DNA of 64,000 nucleotides from Lepidostoma basale (GCA_022606425.2 JAHDVF020000675.1:186001-250000); one strand, 5' to 3'. Shown: positions 43,214 to 53,721, counted from the first letter of the stretch. Notes: generated by a model not told the origin, from the sequence alone. A program made the numbers and translations.

Positions 43214-43604
43214 CAAGGATTAATTTTATCTCAATAGAGACGAAGATGCAAACTGGAAACTGAATATGGTGATCGAGGTGTTTACAGGACTTATGACCTG
43301 TCATTGGTTGGGTTAAGCGCACGCTTTATGTAATAACAACATTCCAACAAATCTAATATTCATAGATGGCGTATTGAAACTGACATGTGAATTGTGGTGT
43401 TGGATATTAACCTATATACAACTTCCAAAATTTGTCAGACATGGTGGTCATAAGAAAGGTGCAATGGGGAATGTTGTAATTAAATAAAGCGTGCGCTTAA
43501 CCCAACCAATGATAGGTCATAAGTCCTGTAAACACCTCGATCACCATATTCAGTTTTCAGTTTGCATCTTCGTCTCTTTTTAGATAAAATTAATCCTCGA
43601 ATTG
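43214..43604. mobile_element. Foldback element with ~135-bp arms
   Basis: The left arm AAGGATTAATTTTATCT… GACGAAGATGCAAACTG… GTTTACAGGACTTATGACCT… GGTTGGGTTAAGCGCACGCT is nearly perfectly inverted in the right arm. Few mismatches suggest it is young, or that the arms are corrected by gene conversion. No coding content; no clear target duplication. Confidence 0.75.
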
Positions 43605-43609
43605 ATAAC

Positions 43610-44138
43610 CCGCAATGGGTAAATAAAAATCCAGTATTCGTCTACAAGTATTTGTATACATTCAAAATGTTGTAGGTACCTACTTGTTATTTTCAGAATT
43701 GTTATTTAATGTGTTATTTTACACTAAATTAACCGAATTATTTCATTACCCCTAATAAAATATCGATTTGTCCCCCTCGGAGCCAACAATACAAGACTTG
43801 TGTGCCCAGCGCCGGTACAATGACATACGCGACCGTGTTTTGTCCACAGATTCTGATAACAACATTTATGAAAGCGGGCGTATTATTAAATTAATACATT
43901 TTATTGGAGTTATCGGGAATCGGACCGTTCTACGAAAGGGTATCTGATAAGTCAGATGAAAAGGGTAATAACCACTATAAATTTTAACGATTCTCGATAA
44001 CTACAAGTTCAGGAAACTCTGCTTCTACTAGATACAGGCCAAAGCCATAATAATTAGTTAGGTGCCTATCAAATCACCTAATTGTGTAATAATTTGTTAA
44101 GCTTTTTGTTAATATTTAATATCAAATATTAAACATAA
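43610..44138. other. Interval without recognised gene
   Basis: A moderately GC-rich stretch at 43770-43950; nothing identified. Confidence 0.4.
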
Positions 44139-44141
44139 CTT

Positions 44142-44870
44142 TTACAACAACAACAAACCATCACGCCGTTTCGTAGGCAGAGAGAATGGACCGCCACACT
44201 ACTCTATCCTGGCACACCTCTCTAGCTTCCTCCACATTCATACATCGAGTCATACACGCACGTCGATTCTTCCGGCTTCTGACATGACCAACTTTTAATA
44301 TTTGGTTAATTTGGTCATGCCATGTTTTCCTCGGTCTACCTCGACTCCTTACTCCATTTACATTGTTAACGTATACTTTTTTAACCATTCTTTCTTCACC
44401 CATGCGCTCCATATGTCCGAACCAACGCAGCGAACCTTTCATAATTTTGTTCATAATACCTTCTTTCGCTCTACATTCCTTCCTAATATCAGCATTTGGG
44501 ATTCTGTCGTACATCGTTCTACCACACATACGTCTTAGAGGACCTCATCTCTACCGCATTTATTCTGCTCTCATCTTTCTTCTGCCAGTTCCATGCTTCG
44601 CTTCCATACATAAGGGTTGGAACCAGAACTCCATTGTGAACGGCCATTTTCGCTTTCATTGATAAATTATTGTTTCCAATAACTACTTTTAAAGCTCCAT
44701 TCACTTTGTTACCCGCACCAACCCTTCTTTCAATATCACTGTCCGTTCGGCCATCCGCTGTGAACATGCTACCTAAATACACAAATTCCCTCACCTGTTC
44801 CAAGTTCTCTTCATTTACATTTATATTACAAACTGTCATTTGCTCTTTTTCTCTTTTTTCTCTTAAAATA
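44142..44870 (-). pseudogene. LINE A2 copy, longest in the window
   Basis: Two overlapping minus-strand frames. The upstream one reads MTVCNINVNEENLEQVREFV, YLGSMFTADGRTDSDIERRV, GAGNKVNGALKVVIGNNNLS, then GVLVPTLMYGSEAWNWQKKD. The YLG segment is the end of the RT domain, so the copy reaches further 5' than any other here. A one-base insertion near 44527 shifts into MCGRTMYDRIPNADIRKECR, SLRWFGHMERMGEERMVKKV, RGRPRKTWHDQINQILKVGH, RACMTRCMNVEEAREVCQ. About 10 bp of the final hairpin are missing. Tail (TTG)n at 44142-44158. Confidence 0.85.
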
Positions 44871-45119
44871 TAATATATAAAAATTATGTTTATTGATATT
44901 TCTTGGTAGAATTTCATTTTAAATAATGAAAATAATATAAAATTAATAATTAATTCCTTTATAATATATATTAACTTTAAATCACCTTGGTTTTGTGACT
45001 TCGGCAGCTCACTGAGTTCTCCTGGATGAATGATAGATGATAAAGGTTACATTTGTTTCAGATATCATTTATAAATAAATTAATCATTTATATAATATAT
45101 TACAAGTTAACTTATCGAA

Positions 45120-45360
45120 AGTTAAGGCATTAACACTGTGGAATTCCATAGTAATATATTTTGGGAATTAAAAAAACATTGTTAAAACCACTTTTTTTTT
45201 TTAAATAGTCTTTCTTTGTTTAGTTTTTGTTATATTTTTACACCTGAAGATGAACGTATCCTCCGAGACATGTCGTGTATTTTAATATTTTTTTTAATAA
45301 AAAAGTGGTTTAAACAATGTTTTTTTAATTCCCAAAGTATATTATTACAAGTAATTTTAA
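45120..45360. repeat. HH-e hairpin element
   Basis: It starts AAGGCATTAACACTGTGGAA. Arms: TTTGGGAATTAAAAAAACAT and ATGTTTTTTTAATTCCCAAA. The plus-strand motif at 45244-45274 has a perfect CTGAAGA box and a 5-bp stem I (TACAC/GTGTA), but stem II is unpaired (GAACG against CCTCC) and GAAA reads GAGA. Confidence 0.65.
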
Positions 45361-45364
45361 TTGT

Positions 45365-46640
45365 TTGACTTATATTATAATATTATAAGTAATTTCAAAT
45401 ATATGTTTCAATTTCATGTAATTAGCTATCATTGTCTTGTCATAAGCTTGTCAAAAAGAGTCCAATCTACAAGATGTGTTATTAATCAACTGTCATTGGT
45501 TGGATTTTGTTAAGAGAGATGGATTGTTATTCTATTCAACTCCTTAAATAAGTGTATATCGAACAAGGAATCAAAACTATTTTTAATTATAACATCATTG
45601 TATAAAAAAGTAATTTTATAAAATATTTGAATCTGGGCATGGATGGTTTCATTCAATTACCGTAGTAATTTATCGAAAGGATTGATCATTGATGCGGATA
45701 TACTAGAGGTGTTTGACTGTAAATAGATCTAAACAAACATACACCATCCACGACTACTTAACAAACTTCTAGGGTGGATTTATTAGTTTACGACCCTAAA
45801 TTCTAAATGACTATTAACTTAACTCGTGAAATGTGACTGACCCTTAAAAGTGTGAATCTGTCCATTTCATAAGGAGTTTAAAGTGCTTTCATTCGATCTA
45901 TTAACCAAAAACTGTATGTTAAAGCAGAATAGCGATGTTTCGGGACATGAAAATGAGCACATTCTGAATACTCTTTGTTTACTGTAAAAATGATCTATGA
46001 TCTATAAAAGAAACATAAAGCACGTGGTTATCCTTTGTATACGCCTATGTTTAAATTTAATTGTAAGTCGTTTTATTGCAATGAAAAGATAAATATGATA
46101 ATGCGATTGTATAATAAAGGAAAGGCGATCTATTTGAGAATATAAATATTGAAAATAATTACAATTTCAAAACTAATTTTTGAATTTGTTTAACTAAAAG
46201 GATTCTCTTTTTCACCTAACACGACACGTTTCGACGGTAGTACCTAACAAGGAAAAAAACATATAAACGGTTTAAACACATAACACAATATTAAACATGT
46301 GTAACAGGAATAAAGATGTAAAAATTAACAGTGCTTAAATTCACAAATTAAAAAATATTTAATTAATCAAAACGATAGCTTGGTGAATTCCTCAAAACTA
46401 TCACACTTAAAAAAAAAAAAAATTCACTTAAATATTAATTTAATTTAATTCTATATGTTCACGGTGTAAAATTTTGGTGGAATAAAATTTAAGTAACTTT
46501 GTTTTCATCATTTTAAATACGAGTAAATCACAATATTCATAAGCAAATTATAATACAATATTGTGTAAATCGTTACATTAGAAACAAAATAATTACAGAA
46601 AAAACTAGTTAAAGCGACGCTTAAAACATTTCAAAAATGT
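45365..46640. other. AT-rich interval, probable intron
   Basis: No repeat partner, no exon signature. Confidence 0.35.
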
Positions 46641-46646
46641 ACTTAC

Positions 46647-46715
46647 CTCTTATGAAATCGCCCAGCATTGTTTCAAATCACTCAAATCCAAGTGAGTTAA
46701 TTTGCAATTGTTGAC
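46647..46715 (-). CDS. Candidate internal 5' exon of an unidentified gene, with start codon
   Basis: On the minus strand the intron side reads TTCTAATATATTGTTTTATT then TTAG: a branch-point-like CTAAT, a T-rich tract and an acceptor. The exon is 69 nt and ends AGAG|GTAAGTACA, a near-ideal donor. In the ATG frame (AAACAATG, a good insect start context) it encodes MLGDFIR plus one base (phase 1). A TGA lies upstream in the same frame, so the first part is 5' UTR. The other frames have stops, so translation must start here or further downstream. Same strand and same donor phase as 31796-31856, which allows both to belong to one gene, either joined in sequence or as alternative starts. The exon is not part of any repeat seen in the window. 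Only a transcript would show whether it is used. Confidence 0.5.
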
Positions 46716-46719
46716 CTAA

Positions 46720-47285
46720 AATAAAACAATATATTAGAATGATTCAACATAATGTGACATCGTAACGAACATATCATACATGAAACGTTTGGAAATCACA
46801 CAATAGCGTTGCAACTGCGGCAGATACGAACAAAAAAGTTAAACCGCCTCTTTATGTACACACAATGGCTGACGCGCGTGGCGCACCGATTCGGGCGTAC
46901 CATTATTTGTGTTGACGCACTCACTGAATAATGTGAAGAATAAAGGTTATCATAGGTAGTTGGAATAAACATGACATTTGTAGTTAACAGAATCACTGTG
47001 TCGAAACAAAGTATGTTATTTAGAAATATATTTGTAGGTACTCTGTACATTTTGATTTTTTTGGACGTTCCTTTATTTATGTGGATTATTTTACGAGATG
47101 TCAAATGCGTACTTGCGTTGGCGTTGGCAGGACTTTTGTAAAAATAGCTTAAATAAAACCAATATTAATGATATGTTAATTCGATTTATTGAAAACATGA
47201 GAATATCAAGAATATTAGGACAAACGGGTAATAAAATAGTCTTTGATGAACTAAGATAAAAGACTAATTTATCTACCAAAGAAGG
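46720..47285. other. Probable intron or flank
   Basis: A GC-richer patch at 46800-46920 is not recognised. Nothing else. Confidence 0.35.
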
Positions 47286-47289
47286 CAAG

Positions 47290-47412
47290 GGGAAACCACT
47301 TTGGGCAAACTCCCAAGGACATCACTATGAACCGTCTGGAACAAGGCAGAGAGGCCTACGTCACGGTAATAGCCAACGTCCGGTGGACCTGAAATGGCAC
47401 TCCAAGAAGAAG
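47290..47412 (+). pseudogene. LINE family D 3' remnant
   Basis: The frame reads MNRLEQGREAYVTVIANVRW, T-stop, then an AAGAAGAAGAA tail. The VIANVR before the stop and the AAG tail match the end of 16877-17233. Very short and decayed. Confidence 0.45.
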
Positions 47413-47414
47413 AA

Positions 47415-48010
47415 GAATTTATATGTAAAAAGTACAGACAGAAAAAGACTAAAGTGGTCCGATTTCATTAATGACCAGTCTGGAATAATCAAAACTGAAG
47501 TGCATTGAGAACTCGTCATAATTTGGATCGATACTCAAAATGCACCCTTTCAAAGAATCCTATCCTATGTATAGATTGTTCATTGTTGATCGACTTCGTC
47601 AAGTGTAGCTCTCATATATAATAAAATATGTTTATTTTTAATTAGTTCATAAAATTGAGCATTTCCTACTACGCCCTTGAGATGATTAATTCATAAAAAT
47701 AGCGCTCTATAAATCATCCCATGTATTATTACTATTGTTCAGGAAACAGTAGATAAATCGTGAATTTTAAAGTTGAAGTTAATACATTTTGATCTTTAAT
47801 ACACAACACTTACAACGAATTTGCAGAAAGTGTGTATTTACTAATATAACTAGCGAAGGTATAACAGTATTTTTTCTACTTAGGGTCACAGCCTCAGATT
47901 TTTATATTTATTTTAAACCTAAGTTATTGATTTAAAAAAATTATATTTTATCTTATGGAAATAAAAATAAAAATCTTTAAAAATGTATCTTTAGTTAAAA
48001 TTCACTGATG
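47415..48010. other. Interval without recognised gene
   Basis: AT-rich; nothing identified. Confidence 0.4.
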
Positions 48011-48014
48011 TATT

Positions 48015-48120
48015 GAGTATTCGACCGGTTTCGGCAGCTCGCTGTCATCGTCTGGGAAAAGACACCACCAAATAAACACCAGAAGATGGCAGAGAGCTGC
48101 CGAATCCGTCCGAAGATACA
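48015..48120. repeat. HH-d hairpin
   Basis: The left arm (minus motif 48023-48055) reads CAGACGA, T, GACAGC/GCTGCC, GAAACCGGTC. The right arm (plus 48080-48110) reads CAGAAGA, T, GGCAGA/GCTGCC, GAATCCGTC. U-to-A at box position 4, as throughout HH-d. Confidence 0.6.
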
Positions 48121-48244
48121 AAACATTTGTGGATTTTAACTAAATATACATTGTGAAAAGATTTTTTACAAAATAAAAATATGTTTATTATTTACAATGA
48201 ACTTCTAGAATGAAATGTAACTGAACTTGTACCATAAAACGTTG

Positions 48245-48325
48245 ATTGTAAGACCTGACGATGCTAACATCGGTTTGCAAAACAGCTGTCGCGACAAAAT
48301 ATAATAAATTGTGATATTTATAACA
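48245..48325 (+). repeat. HH-b right arm, truncating a LINE A copy
   Basis: The motif at 48255-48290 reads CTGACGA, T, GCTAAC/GTTTGC, AAAAC, AGCT, GTC, then GCGAC. It directly abuts LINE A at 48326, whose 3' end is missing, so a rearrangement or insertion joined them. Confidence 0.55.
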
Positions 48326-48760
48326 GAGTTCTCTCGAGTCTTCTACATTCATACATATTGTCATGCACGCACGTCGATTTCTCCGAATCTTCATGTGACC
48401 GACATTCAATATTTGATTGATTTGATCTTGCCACGTTTTCTTCGGCCTTCCTCTATTTCTAGTTCCGTTCACGTCGTTTACATATACCTTCTTCGCCATT
48501 CTCTCTTCACTTATTCTTTCCATGTGTACAAACCATCTTAACGACCCTAATTATTTTGTTCATAAAACTTTCATTCACACCGCATTCACTTCTTATACTT
48601 GCATTTGACACTCTATCACGTACAGTTTTACCACACATTCGTCTATGAGATCTCATTTTTTACCGTATTTATTTAACTTTCATCCTTATTTTGCCAGTTC
48701 AATGCTTTACTTCCATTATGCACTGGCACAAGGGCGGCACAAGGACACTGCCATCTTAGA
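48326..48760 (-). pseudogene. LINE A copy lacking its 3' end
   Basis: The minus strand reads MERISEERMAKKVYVNDVNG, NRGRPKKTWQDQINQILNVG, RRNRRACMTICMNVEDSREL and stops matching at the HH-b junction. Upstream the MCG-VRDRVSN segment and the LVPT region are decayed. Confidence 0.7.
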
Positions 48761-48980
48761 TTTTTATATAAACAGTTAACATGAAATTTCAAATAACAAC
48801 ATAATTTTGTTTTTATTTTTTATTATTGTGAATGGATATAAATAGCTCCTGAAATATCGTTATCAATATATTTAAAATAAAAAAATAGGTCTACGTCTTA
48901 AGCATTAATTAATTGATAAATCTAATCTATTAAAATATTGAAAACCAAAAAAAAAATTACAATTTATTATTATTATTATA

Positions 48981-49123
48981 GTGTGCTTCCACTTATGTTT
49001 ACGTTCGACCGGTTTCGGCAGCTTACTGCCATCTTCTGGTATCAAATCAATCTTCTGGTCTCACACCAGAAGATGGCAGCAAGCTGCCGAAACCGGTCGA
49101 ACATAACAGATGTGGAAGCACAC
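48981..49123. repeat. HH-d hairpin, best copy
   Basis: A 143-bp near-perfect inverted repeat: GTGTGCTTCCACTTATGTT … GGAAGCACAC. Left motif (minus 49007-49039): CAGAAGA, T, GGCAGT/GCTGCC, GAAACCGGTC. Right motif (plus 49067-49098): CAGAAGA, T, GGCAGC/GCTGCC, GAAACCGGTC. Two facing motifs about 27 bp apart. Confidence 0.75.
49067..49098 (+). ncRNA. HH-d hammerhead-like motif
   Basis: CAGAAGA box (differs from CUGANGA at position 4), T, 6-bp stem GGCAGC/GCTGCC, GAAAC, CG, GTC. Stem I has one pair only. Confidence 0.35.
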
Positions 49124-49429
49124 TAAATACATAATAATAAATAAATTTTGTATACATTTTTTTTTTGTTTTCATTATTTAAAATGAACTTCTACCAAGAA
49201 ATTTCAATTAAAAACATTAATTATCTCATATATTTATTATGAAAGTTACATCATTTTTATATGGAATCAATAGTTACCAAAGCACTTAAAAATGATTTCA
49301 ATCATCCAGTCAAGGCAGTCAATTAGACGTCCATCTGATTTACTTACTCACCAGAAGCACCGTTCTCTGGAAATTCTCATCAAAGGGCGGGGCCAGGCGA
49401 CGTCTCCAGAAACTCGGTAATTAATGAAT

Positions 49430-49730
49430 CCTTTGTAAGAATGGTGTTGGCGGTGTGTAAGACAGCTTACACACGGGACGCGATTCGCCGTCGCGGCGCA
49501 GTGCAATCAACAGAAGTTCATCGGTGGACCATTAAAAACAAAATATTATTTAATAAAAATACCAGTAGTCTGTTAGATTTTTCAAAAACCAATAGTCTGT
49601 TATTCATCAAAAAGGAATCGAAATTTTAGAAATTATAAAATTAATTAAAAATAAAGAAAATATTATAAAATAATCAAGTAAATTTAACGTCAAGTCCAAT
49701 CATTGATTTATTTCCTTTGTTGTAAGTAAT
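49430..49730. other. Interval without recognised gene
   Basis: A GC-rich patch near 49470-49500 (GGGACGCGATTCGCCGTCGC) looks single-copy. Nothing else. Confidence 0.35.
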
Positions 49731-49734
49731 TACC

Positions 49735-49972
49735 TGAACCCCAATAAGAACTTTAAATTATTATTTTAAATTTTAAATATTTTTTTAAAAGCAGCATAAA
49801 CTTTCCAAAATAAATCTTTATAACATCTGTCAGATCATGTAAACAATTTTATAATATTTTAACTAACTAACTAACTAACTAACCATCACGCCGTATAATA
49901 TTTTAAATATTCAATATTTCACTGAGGAAGGAATGTTTGTCCGAAACATAGTATGGCGAACATAGAAGAAAC
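49735..49972 (+). repeat. HH-a element split by a tiny LINE A tail
   Basis: Shares CCTGAACC(C/T)CAATAAGAAC with the copy at 18770. The motif at 49922 has CTGAGGA, A, GGA…TCC, GAAAC, then diverges (ATAGTATGG), joining directly to the outer end GTATGGCGAACATAGAAG. The insert is annotated next. Confidence 0.7.
49861..49893 (-). mobile_element. 33-bp LINE A 3' terminus with 12-bp target duplication
   Basis: On the minus strand the insert is CGGCGTGATGG plus (TTAG)n, nothing more. TATAATATTTTA flanks it at 49850-49861 and 49894-49905. Uninterrupted HH-a copies at 10535-10570 and 37660-37680 show the empty site. A very early stop of reverse transcription is the simplest explanation. Confidence 0.85.
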
Positions 49973-50100
49973 ATAAAAAATGATTCATGCTTGTAAATAA
50001 TTAATATTTTTTATATTAAATTAGAACTCATAAAATTTATAGATATGAAATAATAAAAGACTTTGTATTTAACCACTGTACGGTTATTATAATTTATGTC

Positions 50101-50133
50101 TACTAATTTCGCTTTGTACCAAAGCATCATCAG
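50101..50133 (-). ncRNA. HH-g hammerhead-like motif
   Basis: Minus strand: CTGATGA, T, stem GCTTT/AAAGC with loop GGTAC, GAAA, TTA, GTA. Only one copy in the window. The box is a perfect match; the cleavage-site equivalent is GUA, allowed by NUH. Confidence 0.4.
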
Positions 50134-50139
50134 GGCAAA

Positions 50140-50840
50140 ACAACAACTATAATTCTTTTATCATTTTGCTTGCCTGCTTGATTTGCTGTAATACCCGTAG
50201 AAAAGATCTCTGGAGAAAGCAACAGGAAACTATTCCAGTTGCACTTCCCAGGAAATCACTGTGACGGGAAAGCTATCGCAATAGAGATCGCCAACGTCAA
50301 TTTATATTTTTAAGTATGTTAGAGTAGATCGAAACAATAGTTTTATGAGAAACCTTAATCATTGTATTGATAGCATTAAAAAAGTTTTTTCTCTATAGTA
50401 AACGGTCAAATAATCTTAGTCAAGTCAGTGTCATAAAAAAATACAGGGTGTTTCGAAGTAAACTTTTCATTTCCAAGTTTATCCATTTTATCCAGTAATA
50501 AATTTTACTTTCAAAGTCAAGTCAAATATTCGTGTCAAAAATTATACCCAATTATCTTTTCGCTAAACAAATTGTCAAAAGTTTTTTTTTATAAACTCGT
50601 CTAAAATTTTGTACTCTCTGATTGATCTCTGAACAAACTTTTTAAATAATGCATAAATCTGGATAAGTATGTGTTATTATGAGTGCTGATCTACAACGCT
50701 CTATTGAAGATCCAGTTATGATTTGTTCCTTCTTCAGAGTACATGGAATTTCGTAGATAGTTAAAAAATATATATACATTTATACAAGTGCACCTCTTAT
50801 TAACTGTTTAATTATAGAACTCTGTTTATATATAAAAATT
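50140..50840. other. Interval with a possible family D remnant
   Basis: At 50195-50305, AAGCTATCGCAATAGAGATC then GCCAACGTC resembles the end of LINE family D. At 50445 CAGGGTGTTTCGAA resembles a transposon end. Neither is firm. Confidence 0.3.
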
Positions 50841-50910
50841 TCATTTTATATATTTTTTATTTTTCACGACAGCTGTTTCGTTAACCTTTGTTGACATCAT
50901 CGGGAGTAAA
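50840..50910 (-). repeat. HH-b left arm
   Basis: The minus motif at 50869-50903 reads CCGATGA, T, GTCAAC/GTTAAC, GAAAC, AGCT, GTC. The right arm is missing; an isolated CGAAACAGCTGTCGCGAC end lies at 51230-51250. Confidence 0.55.
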
Positions 50911-51024
50911 AAATATCAATTTGTACCTCTATTAATCTTAAGTGAGATGTTTTTTTTAAATCTTTAATAGATAAAATCTATGACTCTGATTTAAATATAG
51001 TTTTAATAAATTATATTACAGGTG

Positions 51025-51235
51025 TTATTTGATAATGCGTTAGAATGGCGAAACATATCATTCCTATAATGATAATAAAACTTCTAGAAAACAGACGTTT
51101 ACATTTCGTAATAATTAATTAATATACAGAAAATGTCTGCTTTCTAGATATTTTTTTATAGTTTATGTGAATGACATGTTTTGCCTGTCTAAGGCATTAT
51201 CACATTTGATAAATAAAATGGCGTACAAATGCGAA
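51025..51235. repeat. Two family G arms, outward order
   Basis: A right arm (TTTGATAATGCGTTAGAATG, GCGAAACATATCATTCCTAT, CTTCTAGAAAACAGACG) is followed by a left arm (AAATGTCTGCTTTCTAG, GACATGTTTTGCCTGTCTAA, GGCATTATCACATTTGATA). The order is opposite to the usual hairpin, as if two copies lie side by side. Confidence 0.6.
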
Positions 51236-51439
51236 ACAGCTGTCGCGACATAACTCATTTTAATAAATCGTGATACGTTATAAGTTAAAACAGTGTTTTG
51301 ATTTAAAAAGCGTATGTTAAAAGCCGACTGACATATATAATTTCCTTTTGGGGGACAGGAAACCAAAAGGACATCCCTAGATTCCGAAGACAACAAAATA
51401 AAATAATTAAATTAGCTTATAACATTAACTATCTTACTC

Positions 51440-51767
51440 CAACCATACAGGTATACAGACAAACAAAACAAATGGACATATCAGACCTGACCGAATTCGA
51501 GACGTTGAAAATTGTACACAGAGTGACCATGGAAGAGATAACAGACAGCATCTACAAATTAAACAAAAATTCAGACGTACACAGACACTGGACCAGGAAC
51601 TGTGACAGATATCACTTACCGAATGCACGAACTAAGACAGAACAATCAAAGATATTGAACAATGGACTGAAACTTTACAATGAACTACCAAAAGACACAA
51701 GGAGTCTCACTACAAATCAATATAAAATATACCTGAAACATTATATAGTTACAAGTAAGATCTAAAA
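51440..51767 (+). pseudogene. LINE C-terminal fragment, Jockey-like
   Basis: The open frame reads MDISDLTEFETLKIVHRVTM, SDVHRHWTRNCDRYHLPNAR, TKTEQSKILNNGLKLYNELP, KDTRSLTTNQYKIYLKHYIV before TAA. The 'HWTR…D.YHLP..RT…' plus 'GLKLYNELP……F/YK..LK.Y' blocks are typical of the last ~100 residues of LINE polymerases in insects. The 97-codon frame is unbroken. The clade is uncertain. Confidence 0.6.
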
Positions 51768-51769
51768 AT

Positions 51770-52415
51770 GTATCCATTCAACCCAATTGGTTTTTTAAAA
51801 AATTAATTAATTTTTATATTGTGTCAGCAAAAAAATCATTACCCGAAAATAGCTTAAATTTAATAAACGTCTGAATTCGGAACACCTGGTACACAATGAA
51901 TCACGAAATGTAGCAGGAATCGAATTTTAAATGCATGTTACTCCGTCTGCCACCGGTGTTGATTGACTGCAACACGCCATCACGTCAGCACGTAATGAAA
52001 CAGTCTGCATGTGCCAGGGCATATTTATTCAGCCATCTTATTGCTTCAGCATATGGGATACTTCTGATGGGCCCCGAAATAGACTTCGGTCTTAGCGGCG
52101 CTTTAATATTTATTATGACGATAAATTCTCAGACTGGGGCGATATTTGTTATAACTGTGTCAAGAAACGATGGCTACATTTGACCAGAACAACCCTACTA
52201 ATTGATTGTTGTGATGCAAATACATACTAAAATCGCGATTGTTTTTTTTTTGGTTTAATGATTTTTTATTATTTATAAAAAATATGTATAAATAATAGTG
52301 ATTAATTTGTTTCACCTGGCGAGGGCATTCTCAAACTGAACCTAATCGTCAAACAGTTTTGAAAACATAACAGCCAAACAGATTTTCAACAGAAACAAAT
52401 TTAAATAATAATAAA
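51770..52415. other. Interval without recognised gene
   Basis: A GC-richer, single-copy-looking block at 51930-52180 carries an 82-codon plus-strand ORF of unknown nature (MLLRLPPVLIDCNTPSRQH…). No splice or tail signal supports it. Confidence 0.35.
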
Positions 52416-52419
52416 ATAA

Positions 52420-52515
52420 AACGATGTTTTTTAACTACTTCCACTTTTGTCTTAATTTCGACTGCGACCGGTTTCGCCAGGCTCGCTGGCATCGACAGAC
52501 TGGTGACACTATTGT
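52420..52515 (-). repeat. HH-c element, single arm
   Basis: AAACGATGTTTTTTAACTAC, TTCCACTTTTGTC, then the motif (minus 52466-52498): CTGTCGA, T, GCCAG/CTGGC, GAAACCGGTC. Confidence 0.6.
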
Positions 52516-52839
52516 ATAGATCAGGGGTGGTAAACACGATTCTTTACAAAAATAATCTTCAAATATTTCTATAAAATTTACCGAATTTAAATATTGTTAT
52601 TACAGGTATTCAAGGAGGTTCGTATTTAATACAATGAATTTAAAATTTTATTATCGCTCACATATTTATATATAATCTTTGAAAAAATGGTAATTTTGTT
52701 TTTATTATTACTGAATTTAAATATTATATGTTATAGTTCTCGGGCCGTAAAGTTGGCATCGCCTTATTCGGTTTTCCCCATCCATATAGCTGCTAAGGTC
52801 TAGAATCAAACAAGACAATTTTTCGGCAGTAACTGTTTT

Positions 52840-53095
52840 ATTAAATGACATGTTCCGCTTTCTAGGGGCCATAGTTAATAGTTATTATCATAAAATTTAA
52901 TTAAACACCTAAAAAACTGACTATTTTGTGAATAATAAATATTTATAAGTACTACATATCGAGAGCGTCGTATTTAATATTGACGAAAACGTCATTTTTA
53001 GAAGTTTTATTAAATAACATGTTCCGCCTTCCTAGGGTCTCTCTCATATGTCATAATCAGAAAATTGAATAAAATTTCTTAAAAACGGGCAGTTT
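52840..53095. repeat. Two decayed family G-like units
   Basis: TTATTAAATGACATGTTCCGC then CTTTCTAGGGGCC, and AAACGTCATTTTTAGAAGTT, then TAAATAACATGTTCCGCCTT. Both have lost the complementary stem. They share a variant (CATGTTCCGC) not seen elsewhere. Confidence 0.45.
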
Positions 53096-53099
53096 TATC

Positions 53100-53715
53100 A
53101 ATCTTTATTATATATTGCATACATTTTTAAAATACTGTTAAAGAAATAATACCTAATGTATTGAGGATATGCTGTTTGTTTATGAAATACTTTGTTTAAT
53201 GTATTACCTATTAATGTCTTCCATATTCCACCATTACTTAAAACCTAACTAATATTTTTTTATGTATTTGAATTTTTGAATTTTCACAATACTTTTCAGC
53301 GATTTTCGAAAAAAGGTTTTCGACCGCAAAAACTTTTTTCAATATAATATTTTTCAAAATTAAATTAGGCAAAAACGTTATTTGTATACTGAATACAGCG
53401 CGGGAGAAGGAGTTAATGTTTTGAAATTGGATACCTAACAATATAACGATATTCAATACATAAACCAAGAGTGCTTTACAATAACAATACTAATTATGTT
53501 ATGACTACCGTTCTTATCTCTATAAATACTTCAATATCAAGTTTCATAATGATTATGTTTTCATCCTTACACAGATAATCAACATCTCAAATTCAATAAA
53601 CGCATCAATATAATTTATACATACAGGGTGGCACAAAATGATCTTTAAAATGTATTTATAAGTATTTTTAAGATGGCAGCGAGCTAGCGAAGACACAAAC
53701 ATTCGTGGATTACTA
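53100..53715. other. AT-rich interval, nothing firm
   Basis: A decayed HH-d scrap lies at 53670-53695 (AGATGGCAGCGAGCTAGCG). CAGGGTGGCACAAAATGA at 53635 resembles a transposon end. Confidence 0.35.
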
Positions 53716-53721
53716 AATATA

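Noticed and set aside
49352..49430. Possible minus-strand exon ending in CTG|GTGAGTAAG, with frame APPFDENFQRTVLL
   Set aside because: The donor is good and the frame open for 23 codons, but no convincing acceptor is seen and a TAA lies just upstream. Too weak to annotate.
50445..50475. Transposon-like end CAGGGTGTTTCGAAG (also a similar one at 53635)
   Set aside because: No matching inverted end or target duplication within reach.
52524..52765. hAT-like element (CAGGGGTGGTAAACACG start, GGGCCGTAAAGTTGGC near the end)
   Set aside because: The right terminus is not inverted to the left one and no 8-bp duplication is found.
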